Positions 1 through 6,240 of a stretch of DNA of 60,761 nt are shown here, piece after piece (the first letter of the stretch is position 1; each line of letters begins with the position of its first letter). Made by a program: the position numbers and the translations under genes. The stretch is from MWCM01 sp964558315 (lineage in GTDB: Bacteria; Patescibacteriota; UBA1384; XYA2-FULL-43-10): NCBI GenBank assembly GCA_964558315.1, contig CAZLCL010000002.1, positions 1 through 60,761 of the forward strand, read 5' to 3'. The notes below the pieces were generated by a model. That model saw only the letters and a program-made list of their open reading frames with translations. It was not told the DNA's origin and did not search any database.

Positions 1-4
1 AAAA

Positions 5-33
5 TTGACACAAAGGCCTTAATAATGTATAAT
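5..33 (+). promoter_or_regulatory. Consensus sigma-70 promoter of rnpB
   Basis: A perfect -35 box TTGACA (5-10) and a perfect -10 box TATAAT (28-33) are separated by 17 bases. The predicted start, about position 40, coincides with the first base of the P1 helix of the RNase P RNA. A full-consensus promoter fits a constitutive stable RNA. Confidence 0.9.
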
Positions 34-39
34 TATGAT

Positions 40-515
40 GCTTTTTTAGTAAGCTAGACAACAGCTCGTTGATGCGCGGCATTTGATCGAAGCGGAAAAG
101 GTTTAGAGCCATAATAAGAATGTTTCCTGCCTATAAGCTTTTGTTATATTGCTGTGCACCAGCGAGAGGAAAGTCCGGGCACCACAGAGCAAGGACGCTC
201 GCGAAAGTGAGCGGGATGAGAGTTTCGAGCACAGAGCAACAGAAAAGATACCGGCTACCGATCGGTGGCTAAGGGTGAAATCGTGTCTCAAATCGTAGAA
301 ATATGAAATGGGATCCCGAGCAATCGGGAGGGTAAGAGCCCACGCGTTCGTATGGCGACATACGTCTGTGGCAATCCTCGTCCGGTGCAATTGGAGCGGA
401 CCCAAAACATCAACTTCTGCTCGAAGGATGTTAAGGGACTCCATGCTTAGATAGATTGTTGTCATCCGCTATTTATAGCGGAAACAGAACCCGGCTTATT
501 GCTTGCTAAAAAAGC
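40..515 (+). ncRNA. rnpB: RNase P RNA (catalytic subunit, bacterial type A-like)
   Basis: This is the ribozyme that matures tRNA 5' ends. The universally conserved 5' core GAGGAAAGTCCGGGC lies at 165-180 and the partner ACAGAACCCGGCTTAT at 484-499; these form P4 and its surroundings. The internal GGTAAGAGCCCAC segment (331-343) is also typical. The ends pair as P1: 40-54 is complementary to 501-515 apart from one G-U pair, which fixes the limits of the RNA at about 476 nt. It starts right after a consensus promoter. The open frame on the other strand across 103-465 is a shadow of this RNA. Confidence 0.95.
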
Positions 516-524
516 TTAAATGTC

Positions 525-553
525 TTTACACGACACTGCTATCTTGTTACAAT
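525..553 (+). promoter_or_regulatory. Sigma-70 promoter of the structured RNA and HD gene
   Basis: A -35 box TTTACA (525-530) and a -10 box TACAAT (548-553) lie 17 bases apart, predicting a start near 560. It is the only good promoter before the HD-domain gene, so that gene would be transcribed through the structured RNA and its terminator. Confidence 0.75.
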
Positions 554-559
554 AGAAAT

Positions 560-744
560 GCCCCAGATGGATATAATTGTGGCTCAATGTAGGGAGACCT
601 GCATGAGTAACACCCTAGTATCTACTGGGGTGTTTGATAAAATATGAATAAATATTACAGACACAAATCATCCGAAAAATCAACAGACATCTGGCTGATT
701 GTGTCCGTAATAGAAAAATAAGACCCTAACCACGGGTCTTTTTT
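560..744 (+). ncRNA. Structured leader or small RNA with a predicted pseudoknot, family unknown
   Basis: I do not recognise the family. Helices visible by eye: 587-593 with 598-604 closing a GAGA tetraloop; a 9-bp hairpin 611-619/624-632 with loop ATCT; and a long stem 655-670/696-710 (TTAC, GACACAA and TCA blocks with their complements). The loop of that last stem contains CATCTGG (688-694), exactly complementary to CCAGATG (563-569) at the 5' end, giving a pseudoknot. CCCCAG at 561-566 could instead pair with the GGGG of the second hairpin. The RNA ends in an intrinsic terminator. A gene with a strong Shine-Dalgarno begins 9 bases later without its own promoter, which is the layout of an attenuation-type riboswitch; a free small RNA is the alternative. 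It lacks the T-box, tmRNA and SRP signature sequences. Confidence 0.6.
720..744 (+). terminator. Intrinsic terminator at the end of the structured RNA
   Basis: Stem AAGACCC (720-726) pairs with GGGTCTT (734-740) around the loop TAACCAC and runs into a tract of six T. The Shine-Dalgarno of the next gene (753-758) is immediately downstream, so readthrough would control that gene. Confidence 0.85.
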
Positions 745-766
745 AAACCGAAAGGAGGAGAGAACC

Positions 767-1600
767 ATAGTAACCGGCTGGACGAAGAGTAAAGAAGGCA
801 GAAAGTCATTTCTGCTTCATCTTACCGCCTGTTCCGACGAAAATATCGGACTGGCGGCCAGGGGATTACTGCCGTTCGACATCAACCTGAGCCCCGACGA
901 GGGGGAACCGATCTGGCTAAACCAAATCGCCATTGTTTATCGCGACGTTATCGACGGGCCAGACTTCAGCCCATCTCAGCTTGGCAGGCAGATTCGCGCT
1001 TGCCATACCGGAACCTTCTGGTGCGAAGGCAATTATCGTCGCACCGGCGATCCGGCAGTGCAACACATCTGTGATGTTAGAGGCAATGTGGAGTGGCTTG
1101 GGCTAGGTAACGATGCTCAATGCGCCGCGTGGTTACACGATACTGTGGAAGACTCCGGCCAAGTGTCTACGCCAGACATCTACCAGCACTTTGGTGAAAG
1201 GATCGGCAGGCTGGTTGAGGCGGTCACCTGTATCAAGCTCGAGGACGAGGACAAGCAGCAGAGACTGGAGCGCTACATCCGCCAGCTCGTCGAGGGGTCA
1301 AGAGAAGACGCTCAGGTAGGGGCGCTTAAGCTCTGTGATACCTGCGCTAACTCGAAAACCATCGAGGGCACAGACGACACTACTTGGTCGGCTGACTGGA
1401 TCCAGAAAGCCGCCACGACAATCAACCAAGCATTGGCCGGACCTTGCCGAGAGCAGGTTCGGCTATGCCTCCCCGCGCACTTTGACCGGTATGAGGCGTT
1501 GCTGATGGATACCGTGCGCAATCTAAGCCATGAATACGCAAAAGTCGGCGATCCAGGAGAACTCGGGTTCGCCGCAGAGCTCATCGTCCTGCCCCGCTAG
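767..1600 (+). CDS. HD-domain (p)ppGpp hydrolase-like protein (RelA/SpoT HD family), start codon not canonical
   Basis: The protein resembles the hydrolase half of RelA/SpoT enzymes. In family order one sees YRRTGDP then the first metal-binding His (QH, 1061-1066), the WLHDTVED motif (HD plus the ED pair, about 1130-1153), FGERIGRLVEAVT, and LKLCDTCANSK carrying the last Asp; this matches SpoT motifs RysGdP-H, LLHDtVEDT and vKlaDr.hN. The frame is open from 722. AGGAGG (753-758) sits 8 bases before ATA (767), and no ATG, GTG or TTG lies in range. GTG at 1058 would delete the first catalytic His side, so I place the start at ATA, perhaps a mutated ATG. The gene is much richer in G+C than its surroundings, a sign of transfer. 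It could be a decaying gene or one using a rare AUA start. Length would be 277 residues. Confidence 0.6.
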   Translation: MVTGWTKSKEGRKSFLLHLTACSDENIGLAARGLLPFDINLSPDEGEPIWLNQIAIVYRDVIDGPDFSPSQLGRQIRACHTGTFWCEGNYRRTGDPAVQHICDVRGNVEWLGLGNDAQCAAWLHDTVEDSGQVSTPDIYQHFGERIGRLVEAVTCIKLEDEDKQQRLERYIRQLVEGSREDAQVGALKLCDTCANSKTIEGTDDTTWSADWIQKAATTINQALAGPCREQVRLCLPAHFDRYEALLMDTVRNLSHEYAKVGDPGELGFAAELIVLPR

Positions 1601-1608
1601 GTCGGGCG

Positions 1609-1630
1609 ATTGCTTTTTAAGGCAATTTTA
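1609..1630 (+). terminator. Weak terminator-like hairpin after the HD gene
   Basis: ATTGC (1609-1613) pairs with GCAAT (1622-1626), followed by TTTTA. The stem is only 5 bp, so this is a weak call. G+C drops sharply at this point. Confidence 0.3.
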
Positions 1631-1654
1631 GGTAGTATTTAGTAGTAATTTTAT

Positions 1655-1774
1655 GCTCCGGGGTCGCCATATCATCTGGAATAGTTCGGCTTTAATTACA
1701 TCAGCATTGCTCTGGGGTCGTCTAATGGCAGGACAAGTGCCTTTTGCGCCATAGGCGCACTCGCCTCTGGCGAG
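1655..1774 (+). repeat. tRNA-Gln 5' fragment and tandem hairpins (tRNA debris)
   Basis: Bases 1715-1737 are identical to 2072-2094, the D-arm half of the intact tRNA-Gln, and diverge where the anticodon stem should begin. What follows is two short hairpins, TGCGCC-ATA-GGCGCA (1745-1759) and CTCGCC-TCT-GGCGAG (1760-1774), that cannot complete a tRNA cloverleaf. A 12-base motif GCTCYGGGGTCG occurs at 1655-1666 and again at 1709-1720, suggesting a further degraded copy. I read this as tRNA gene remnants, not a functional tRNA. Confidence 0.6.
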
Positions 1775-1793
1775 AAAGCAACCAATTATTATA

Positions 1794-2045
1794 ATGATTA
1801 TGAATTACGATACTTATATAGTGATTAGTGAAAAAGATCGCATTCGATACGTTGGAAGTGGTGAGGATGCAGATGAAAGATTGAGACGACACAATAAGGG
1901 CGATAATCAATTTACGAAAGGTCACTGCCCATGGAAATTGGTTTATAAGGAGCAGTATTAAACCAAGAGTGAGGCAATGAGAAGAGAGAGATTTTTAAAA
2001 TCAGGCCAAGGCAGAAAATGGCTTGATAAGAATGGGATTAAATAA
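1794..2045 (+). pseudogene. GIY-YIG endonuclease (UPF0213/YhbQ-like), broken by an in-frame TAA
   Basis: Translated from ATG 1794 (or 1800) this gives the small single-domain GIY-YIG nuclease family: DTYIVIS, IRYVGS (the YVG part of the motif), ERLRRHNKG with the catalytic-type Arg, FTKGHCPWKLVY, then after the break TKSEAMRRERFLKSGQGRKWL. The family normally has YEEYETKSEA; here the codon after EQY is TAA (1959-1961), where one base change would give GAA. The frame is otherwise intact to TAA 2043-2045 (about 83 codons, the usual family length). It lies between a tRNA-Gln fragment and the complete tRNA-Gln, a setting that fits mobilisation into a tRNA gene. A stop-codon readthrough or an assembly error cannot be excluded. 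Confidence 0.75.
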
Positions 2046-2067
2046 ATATTTTGTCAAAATCCCTTAT

Positions 2068-2141
2068 TCCCGGGTCGTCTAATGGCAGGACAAGGGCCTT
2101 TGAAGCCCTCGATCTTGGTTCGAGTCCAAGCCCGGGAACCA
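2068..2141 (+). tRNA. tRNA-Gln (anticodon TTG)
   Basis: The acceptor arm TCCCGGG (2068-2074) pairs with CCCGGGA (2131-2137), followed by discriminator A and an encoded CCA (2139-2141). The anticodon stem AGGGC/GCCCT encloses the loop CTTTGAA, giving anticodon TTG. The T-arm carries GGTTCGAGTCC. The D-arm GTCTAATGGCAGGAC is the usual glutamine type. The terminal CCA is encoded in the gene. Confidence 0.95.
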
Positions 2142-2161
2142 TCCTTCGACAAGCTCAGGAT
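2141..2161. repeat. Short dispersed hairpin repeat after tRNA-Gln
   Basis: ATCCTTCGACAAGCTCAGGA forms a short inverted repeat (ATCCT/AGGAT) directly abutting the CCA end of the tRNA. CTTCGACAAGCTCAGG-type repeats are common in many environmental genomes; here it might help end transcription. From 2162 to 2311 I see only AT-rich sequence. Confidence 0.5.
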
Positions 2162-2311
2162 TTCATTATTTTTAATACTTTCATAACATATAAAAAATTA
2201 ATTACCTTTGCTTAGCAATGCAAAGCGCCAAAAGTAAACTTCTTATAATACAATATCCTGATTTGGGGTATTTTATTTTTAAATATTGCATGTGTTATAG
2301 TTGAATTAAAT

Positions 2312-2533
2312 ATGGCAAACAATATTTATTTAAAAGAATTCAGAAAAAATACTAATATATTGAGAAAAGCCAGAATTGAAGCCGGCTTTACTCAAGAGCA
2401 GGTTGCAGAAAAGTTAGGCAAACCTCAATCTTATTTTTCTAAATCCGAAGCTGGAGAGCGCCACTTTGATATTACCGAACTAAAGAAATTTGCAGAGCTT
2501 TATAAGAAAGATATTAATCAATTTTTAAAATGA
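2312..2533 (+). CDS. XRE-family helix-turn-helix regulator (73 aa)
   Basis: A single HTH_3/cro-type domain fills the protein: residues 14-66 carry LRKARIEAGFTQEQVAEKLG, SYFSKSEAGERHFDITEL and FAELYKKD, the usual five-helix pattern. Such small XRE proteins serve as controller proteins of restriction systems or as antitoxins. Its stop codon overlaps the start of the following nuclease gene by four bases (ATGA), so the two are translationally coupled and probably function together. No strong Shine-Dalgarno is visible before ATG 2312. The assignment to the family is secure; the control role is inferred from context. Confidence 0.85.
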   Translation: MANNIYLKEFRKNTNILRKARIEAGFTQEQVAEKLGKPQSYFSKSEAGERHFDITELKKFAELYKKDINQFLK

Positions 2534-2994
2534 CAAAAAAATTATGCACAGAGTGCAGTCGTAATGTAGCGACACAAGGTGAATTTTGCGAGTCATGTTT
2601 TCATGAAACAAAAATATGTCGCAGATGTCAACAGGTAAAGAGTATTTTCGATTTTGAAAAAAACCAGAAAAGTATTGCCGGAAAGGTTTCACGAAGAGGT
2701 GAATGCCGTGAGTGTCGTAAATGGAAACGCCCGATGTCTGCTAAGCTAAGAAAAAAGTTTGAAAAGAAATTTCCACAACCACCAATAGGTCAACCTTTTT
2801 TCTGCCCGATATGCGAAAGAACAATAGTAAGACAATTTAAAAATGATGTTGTCTTAGATCATCTTCACGAAACTGGAGAAATTAGAGGATGGATTTGCAG
2901 AATGTGCAATAATAGCATGGGCATGATGGAAGATGACGTAAAAATTTTGCAACGCGCAATCGATTGGCTACAAGGCACATTACGAAATAAATAA
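2530..2994 (+). CDS. Recombination endonuclease VII-like HNH nuclease
   Basis: The C-terminal half shows the endonuclease VII signature: CPIC (about residues 98-101), VLDHLHETGEIRGWICRMC with the catalytic DH, then NNSMGMMEDD and a final helix with AIDWLQ. The N-terminal 75 residues hold extra zinc-binding pairs (CTEC, CESC, CRRC, CREC), so the protein is Cys-rich. Family members (T4 endonuclease VII and phage or restriction-associated relatives) cut branched or specific DNA using an HNH beta-beta-alpha fold. It overlaps the XRE gene by four bases and converges on the LexA-methyltransferase gene with only three bases between the stops, so it may be the nuclease partner of that methyltransferase or a homing-type enzyme. 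The partner role is an inference. Confidence 0.8.
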   Translation: MTKKLCTECSRNVATQGEFCESCFHETKICRRCQQVKSIFDFEKNQKSIAGKVSRRGECRECRKWKRPMSAKLRKKFEKKFPQPPIGQPFFCPICERTIVRQFKNDVVLDHLHETGEIRGWICRMCNNSMGMMEDDVKILQRAIDWLQGTLRNK

Positions 2995-2997
2995 GCC

Positions 2998-4443
2998 TTA
3001 CATAAGAGCTATTTTATTTAATCTTTCTTCTGCTATTTTGCAGTACTCGGCAGAGATGTCCATTCCTATGTAGTCTCTTTTTTGTAATTTAGCCATCTTA
3101 CATGTTGTCCCACTTCCACACATTGGATCAAAAACAATATCGCCGTCGTTTGTCCAACTTGTAATATGATCTTGAACCAACTTTTCTGGAAATATTGCCG
3201 GGTGCTTGTAGGCCAGATCATCGCTTGCAGAGTGGCCTCTGCCAATCAAATATTCCCAAACGTTAGTTCTGCGGCCAAACTTAGAGTATCCGGCTCGTTT
3301 TTGCTTTAACAAAGTCCCGTCGTGAAGTCGTTTTGTGCCATTATCCCCATCCCGAGCGTCTTTGTTCTCTCTATCTCTGATAAGGTTGATTGTTTTTGGC
3401 GTTCCCTTGCTCAAAATAAACATATATTCGAAAGCCTGCCAATATGTTCTGTTGTTTCCCACGGCACCTCTCGGAGTTTTAAGGTATATCATTGTGTCAA
3501 ACAAATTGAATCCAACTTGTTTAAAATACAAGGCCTGTCTAAAAGACGACCCGGTTTCATCCCCCTTGATAGTTTGATCACCAACAACCCAAACGACAAC
3601 GCCTCCTTTTTTTGTAATACGGAACAATTCCTTCGCAATATTCTTGAAGTCAAAATCGAAACCATTGTAACCCCTTAGATCATCGTAAGGAGGAGAAGTT
3701 ACAGTAAGATCGATTGAATTCTCAGGAAGCCTTTTCATTCCTTCAACGCAATCCATGCAAACAATCTTATTTAGAAATTCTTGAATGGCTGTTTTTTTAG
3801 CATTATGAAGCGCTGGCTCGATTTTAGGAAGTGTATAGATTGTCTTCTGTGGTTCTGATTTGACAACATCAACTACCACTCCTTGGACTTGTAATTGATC
3901 ACCCTCAACAATGATTGGTTCGTATTTGCTATTAGCAGGTTGCAAACGAATATGGCCCTTTTCTTTGTAGAATTTTTTCAACGTTGCCTCTTGATTACCG
4001 ATGAGCGCAACAACTCTTTGGCCATTTTCTGCAGTTGACTGACTTTTAGCCACAACGATATCTCCGTCATTAATATTTTCATCAACCATGCTGTCACCCT
4101 TAACCCGCAGTGCAAATAAAGTCCCATTTACAGGTAATTTGGATTTTGGAACTGCTATAGATTCTCGCTCGGCTATTGCTTCAATCGGATATCCTGCTGC
4201 AATTGTTCCGGAAAGTGGAATTTCAATATGAGATTCGCCCAAGTTAGCGTTAATACTTCGTGGTCGGTTTTCTTCTTTGCTAATGTATCCGAGCTCTTTT
4301 AATTTCTCGACATGAAAATGAGCCGTTGAAACGGATGAGATTTTTAGTTTTTTGCAAATCTCCTCAAGAGAAGGGGCGTAGGAATTTTTCTCTTGATAAT
4401 CTTTAATAAAGTCCAAAACTTGTTTTTGGCGTTTTGTAATCAT
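2998..4443 (-). CDS. LexA repressor fused to a beta-class DNA methyltransferase
   Basis: Residues 1-65 form a LexA winged HTH (KRQKQVLDFIKDY, SLEEICKKL, STAHFHVEKLKELGYI). Residues 74-195 form the S24 self-cleavage domain: cleavage site Ala83-Gly84 in GTIAAGYPI, nucleophile Ser118 in KGDSMV and general base Lys156 in ATLKKF, all in the register of E. coli LexA. After a linker (about 196-220), residues 222-478 are a DNA methyltransferase with motif IV TSPPY (239-243) before motif I DPMCGSGTT (429-437), the order of beta-class N6-adenine or N4-cytosine enzymes. Both halves appear complete. Ordinary LexA is about 200 residues. I know of no standard family with this architecture. It is transcribed from a promoter embedded in a nested palindrome shared with the AbiV/Mrr operon. 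Recognition site and damage response are unproven. Confidence 0.9.
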   Translation of the reverse strand: MITKRQKQVLDFIKDYQEKNSYAPSLEEICKKLKISSVSTAHFHVEKLKELGYISKEENRPRSINANLGESHIEIPLSGTIAAGYPIEAIAERESIAVPKSKLPVNGTLFALRVKGDSMVDENINDGDIVVAKSQSTAENGQRVVALIGNQEATLKKFYKEKGHIRLQPANSKYEPIIVEGDQLQVQGVVVDVVKSEPQKTIYTLPKIEPALHNAKKTAIQEFLNKIVCMDCVEGMKRLPENSIDLTVTSPPYDDLRGYNGFDFDFKNIAKELFRITKKGGVVVWVVGDQTIKGDETGSSFRQALYFKQVGFNLFDTMIYLKTPRGAVGNNRTYWQAFEYMFILSKGTPKTINLIRDRENKDARDGDNGTKRLHDGTLLKQKRAGYSKFGRRTNVWEYLIGRGHSASDDLAYKHPAIFPEKLVQDHITSWTNDGDIVFDPMCGSGTTCKMAKLQKRDYIGMDISAEYCKIAEERLNKIALM

Positions 4444-4454
4444 TGTTAACCCTC

Positions 4455-4519
4455 CTTGACAATTTTCGATTTAATTTCTATTATTATAATTGTATCGAAA
4501 GTAAATAGAAACTGTCAAG
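4455..4519. promoter_or_regulatory. Divergent overlapping promoters inside a nested palindromic operator
   Basis: Rightward promoter: TTGACA 4456-4461, 17 bases, TATTAT 4479-4484. Leftward promoter: TTGACA (complement of 4513-4518), 18 bases, TACAAT (complement of 4489-4494). The outer boxes form an inverted repeat CTTGACA/TGTCAAG. Inside lie TTTCGAT (4464-4470) and TTTCTATT (4475-4482), 11 bases apart, mirrored by ATCGAAA (4494-4500) and AATAGAAA (4504-4511), also 11 apart. Half-sites spaced by one helical turn within both spacers are what a dimeric repressor operator would look like; the LexA half of the fusion is the obvious candidate. Confidence 0.75.
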
Positions 4520-4540
4520 TAGTTAAAAAGGAGTGGATCC

Positions 4541-5017
4541 ATGAAAAAGAAAGATTTAGATAAAAATTTTATCAAGACGAACAAGGATAGAATTATTGAG
4601 GGGTGTTTGAAAAACGCCGAAAGAAAAGCACGAGACGCAACAATTCTGATAAACGATAATTCATTTGCGACAGCTCAAGCATTGCAAATAATTGCTCTTG
4701 AGGAGCTTGTAAAAGCTGGGCTGGTAGAGAGTGATTTCTCGGCACACCCACTTGATTCGATAGTAGACCACAAGATAAAAGCTATTGAGGTAATCAATCT
4801 TTCAGCCTCTTGCTATAACACTACTCCCAATCGATCCGATTATGATTGGGCTAAAAAAAGAATTCCCGAGATGCGCGAAGATTGCTTTTATACCAAAACT
4901 GTTCCGACGCAGTTTGATATGTATTCCCCAAATGACCAGTATTGGCGAAAGAGAGCAAAGTCATTCCAAATTTTCTTAGCTGAAGCGCTTAAACATGCAA
5001 AAAAGAAATTCAAATGA
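4541..5017 (+). CDS. AbiV-family (HEPN) abortive infection-like protein
   Basis: The middle of the protein matches the HEPN_AbiV pattern: an N-terminal helix with CLKNAERKARDA, then FATAQALQIIALEELVKAGL (the A-EE--KA core) and DHKIKAIEV. AbiV of Lactococcus blocks phage translation, and related HEPN proteins are toxins or RNases; no RxxxxH RNase motif is obvious here, so a catalytic role is not supported. AAGGAG (4528-4533) precedes ATG by 7 bases. It overlaps the next nuclease gene by four bases (ATGA) and shares its control region with the divergent LexA-methyltransferase. I am fairly sure of the family and infer the defence role from neighbours. Confidence 0.7.
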   Translation: MKKKDLDKNFIKTNKDRIIEGCLKNAERKARDATILINDNSFATAQALQIIALEELVKAGLVESDFSAHPLDSIVDHKIKAIEVINLSASCYNTTPNRSDYDWAKKRIPEMREDCFYTKTVPTQFDMYSPNDQYWRKRAKSFQIFLAEALKHAKKKFK

Positions 5018-5934
5018 AGAAAACAGCCGATAAAAATTCAATGAAGTGGCAAAAATACGAGGTAAAAGTTTTTGAAACAGTGAAAACTCTTTTCCCGAAA
5101 GACAATGTTGAACACAACATTAGGGTAGAAGGCAAGTTTTCAAAAACTAAACGTCAAATTGATATCGCAAAAAATCGAAATCTACCAAATGATTTTTTGA
5201 TTTATGAATGTAAGGATCACAAGAATCCAATTGATACCCCAAAGCTTGAAGAACTTTTTGGAAAACTTAAAAATATTGGCGCCAAGGCCGGGGCTATCGT
5301 TTCGAATTCTGGATTCACGAAAGGTGCCCTGAACGCATCAGAGGAGTTTGATATCGCATTATATTCATTGATCAATACGAAAGATAAGGAAATTTTGCCA
5401 CAACTTTTTGCAACAGTTTTTATAGAAGATACATATTTAAAATCATTTTCATTTTCTTTTCAGTCAAGTTCTGAAGACGCGTGTCTGGTGCAAAAGCACT
5501 CACCAGCTGAAATATTTTTTCGAGGTTCGGATCGAAAGCTTTTCTCGGTTTATGATGTTATGCGTGATTTGTGGAACAAGGGCGAGGATTTAGTATTCAA
5601 ACCCGGCCAGTATATTTATCATCCAGTCAAAATTAAAGGTGATATTGAAATTGTCATTCATAACAAAGCTGTTCTTGTACATGATCTTGCTTTCCCATAT
5701 TCTGTTGCGGTCAGAAATAACATATCTAAAGTAAAGATAATTGAAGCCAGTGGAATGCTTGATGTTGTTCAAGGTTCATTTCACGCTTTTGGAAATTTGA
5801 TAACTGAAAATATTACTCCATACAAAATCCAAATGGAGAGTAAGCCAACAGATCTGACGATTGACCGTACGGGCGCAACATTCAAGATGGTCATTAGGTC
5901 AGTTATGCCAGACAGCCCGCCAAAGAAAACTTGA
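5014..5934 (+). CDS. Mrr-like restriction endonuclease (PD-(D/E)XK)
   Basis: Residues 10-115 fit the Mrr_cat fold: KWQKYEVKVFETVK, then RQIDI carrying the active-site Asp, IYECKDH carrying the ExK pair, and GAKAGAIVSNSGFTKGAL, a typical helix-strand end of this family. The C-terminal 190 residues match nothing I recognise and may bind the target. Mrr-type enzymes often cut methylated foreign DNA (type IV), so a partner methyltransferase next door raises the question whether it attacks or respects that mark. The start overlaps the AbiV-like gene by four bases. It is followed by a GC-rich repeat region and converges with the ABC operon. Confidence 0.8.
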   Translation: MKKTADKNSMKWQKYEVKVFETVKTLFPKDNVEHNIRVEGKFSKTKRQIDIAKNRNLPNDFLIYECKDHKNPIDTPKLEELFGKLKNIGAKAGAIVSNSGFTKGALNASEEFDIALYSLINTKDKEILPQLFATVFIEDTYLKSFSFSFQSSSEDACLVQKHSPAEIFFRGSDRKLFSVYDVMRDLWNKGEDLVFKPGQYIYHPVKIKGDIEIVIHNKAVLVHDLAFPYSVAVRNNISKVKIIEASGMLDVVQGSFHAFGNLITENITPYKIQMESKPTDLTIDRTGATFKMVIRSVMPDSPPKKT

Positions 5935-5970
5935 AATCGTAAAACCCAATCCTTCCAGCTCAAACGCCCC

Positions 5971-6023
5971 ACTTCGCTACCTCCTTCGCAAAAGCTACGG
6001 AAGGTTAAGAAAGCTACGAAGGA
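5971..6023. repeat. GC-rich inverted repeat at the edge of the defence island
   Basis: CTCCTTCG (5980-5987) is complementary to CGAAGGAG (6016-6023), and AGCTACGGAAGG and AGCTACGAAGGAG are tandem variants between and within them. The whole 5935-6090 stretch is richer in G+C than the genes around it and contains no convincing gene. CTACGAAGGAG-type repeats are common intergenic elements; it may end both convergent operons. 6091-6240 is plain AT-rich sequence. Confidence 0.5.
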
Positions 6024-6240
6024 GCAAGCAAGCGTGGCCGTTTCCTCCCCACACCCCTCCCGGCCGCGTAGCCTGTCTGCTTTTGAAGGAAGCGGATAAA
6101 AATTTCATTTCATATTTTCAAATTTTATCTGAATTTTTTAAAACAGGGAAAGCCAAAATAAATGATATGAACAATACTTTTTAGGTTGTTCAATTAATAG
6201 ATCTGATAATTTTATTAAGTTTTTCCGAATTACCCAGTTA

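Noticed and set aside
103..465. 120-residue open frame on the minus strand
   Set aside because: It lies entirely antisense to the RNase P RNA and matches no family.
1714..1790. A second functional tRNA-Gln
   Set aside because: Only the first 23-24 bases match; the anticodon arm and T-arm are replaced by two unrelated hairpins.
1794..2045. Group I intron with GIY-YIG endonuclease inside a tRNA
   Set aside because: The tRNA downstream is complete in itself and the upstream part is a duplicate, so splicing would not join two halves; no intron core helices were recognised.
5861..6184. 107-residue open frame across the end of the Mrr-like gene
   Set aside because: It overlaps the nuclease in another frame and then runs through the GC-rich repeat; composition is not protein-like.
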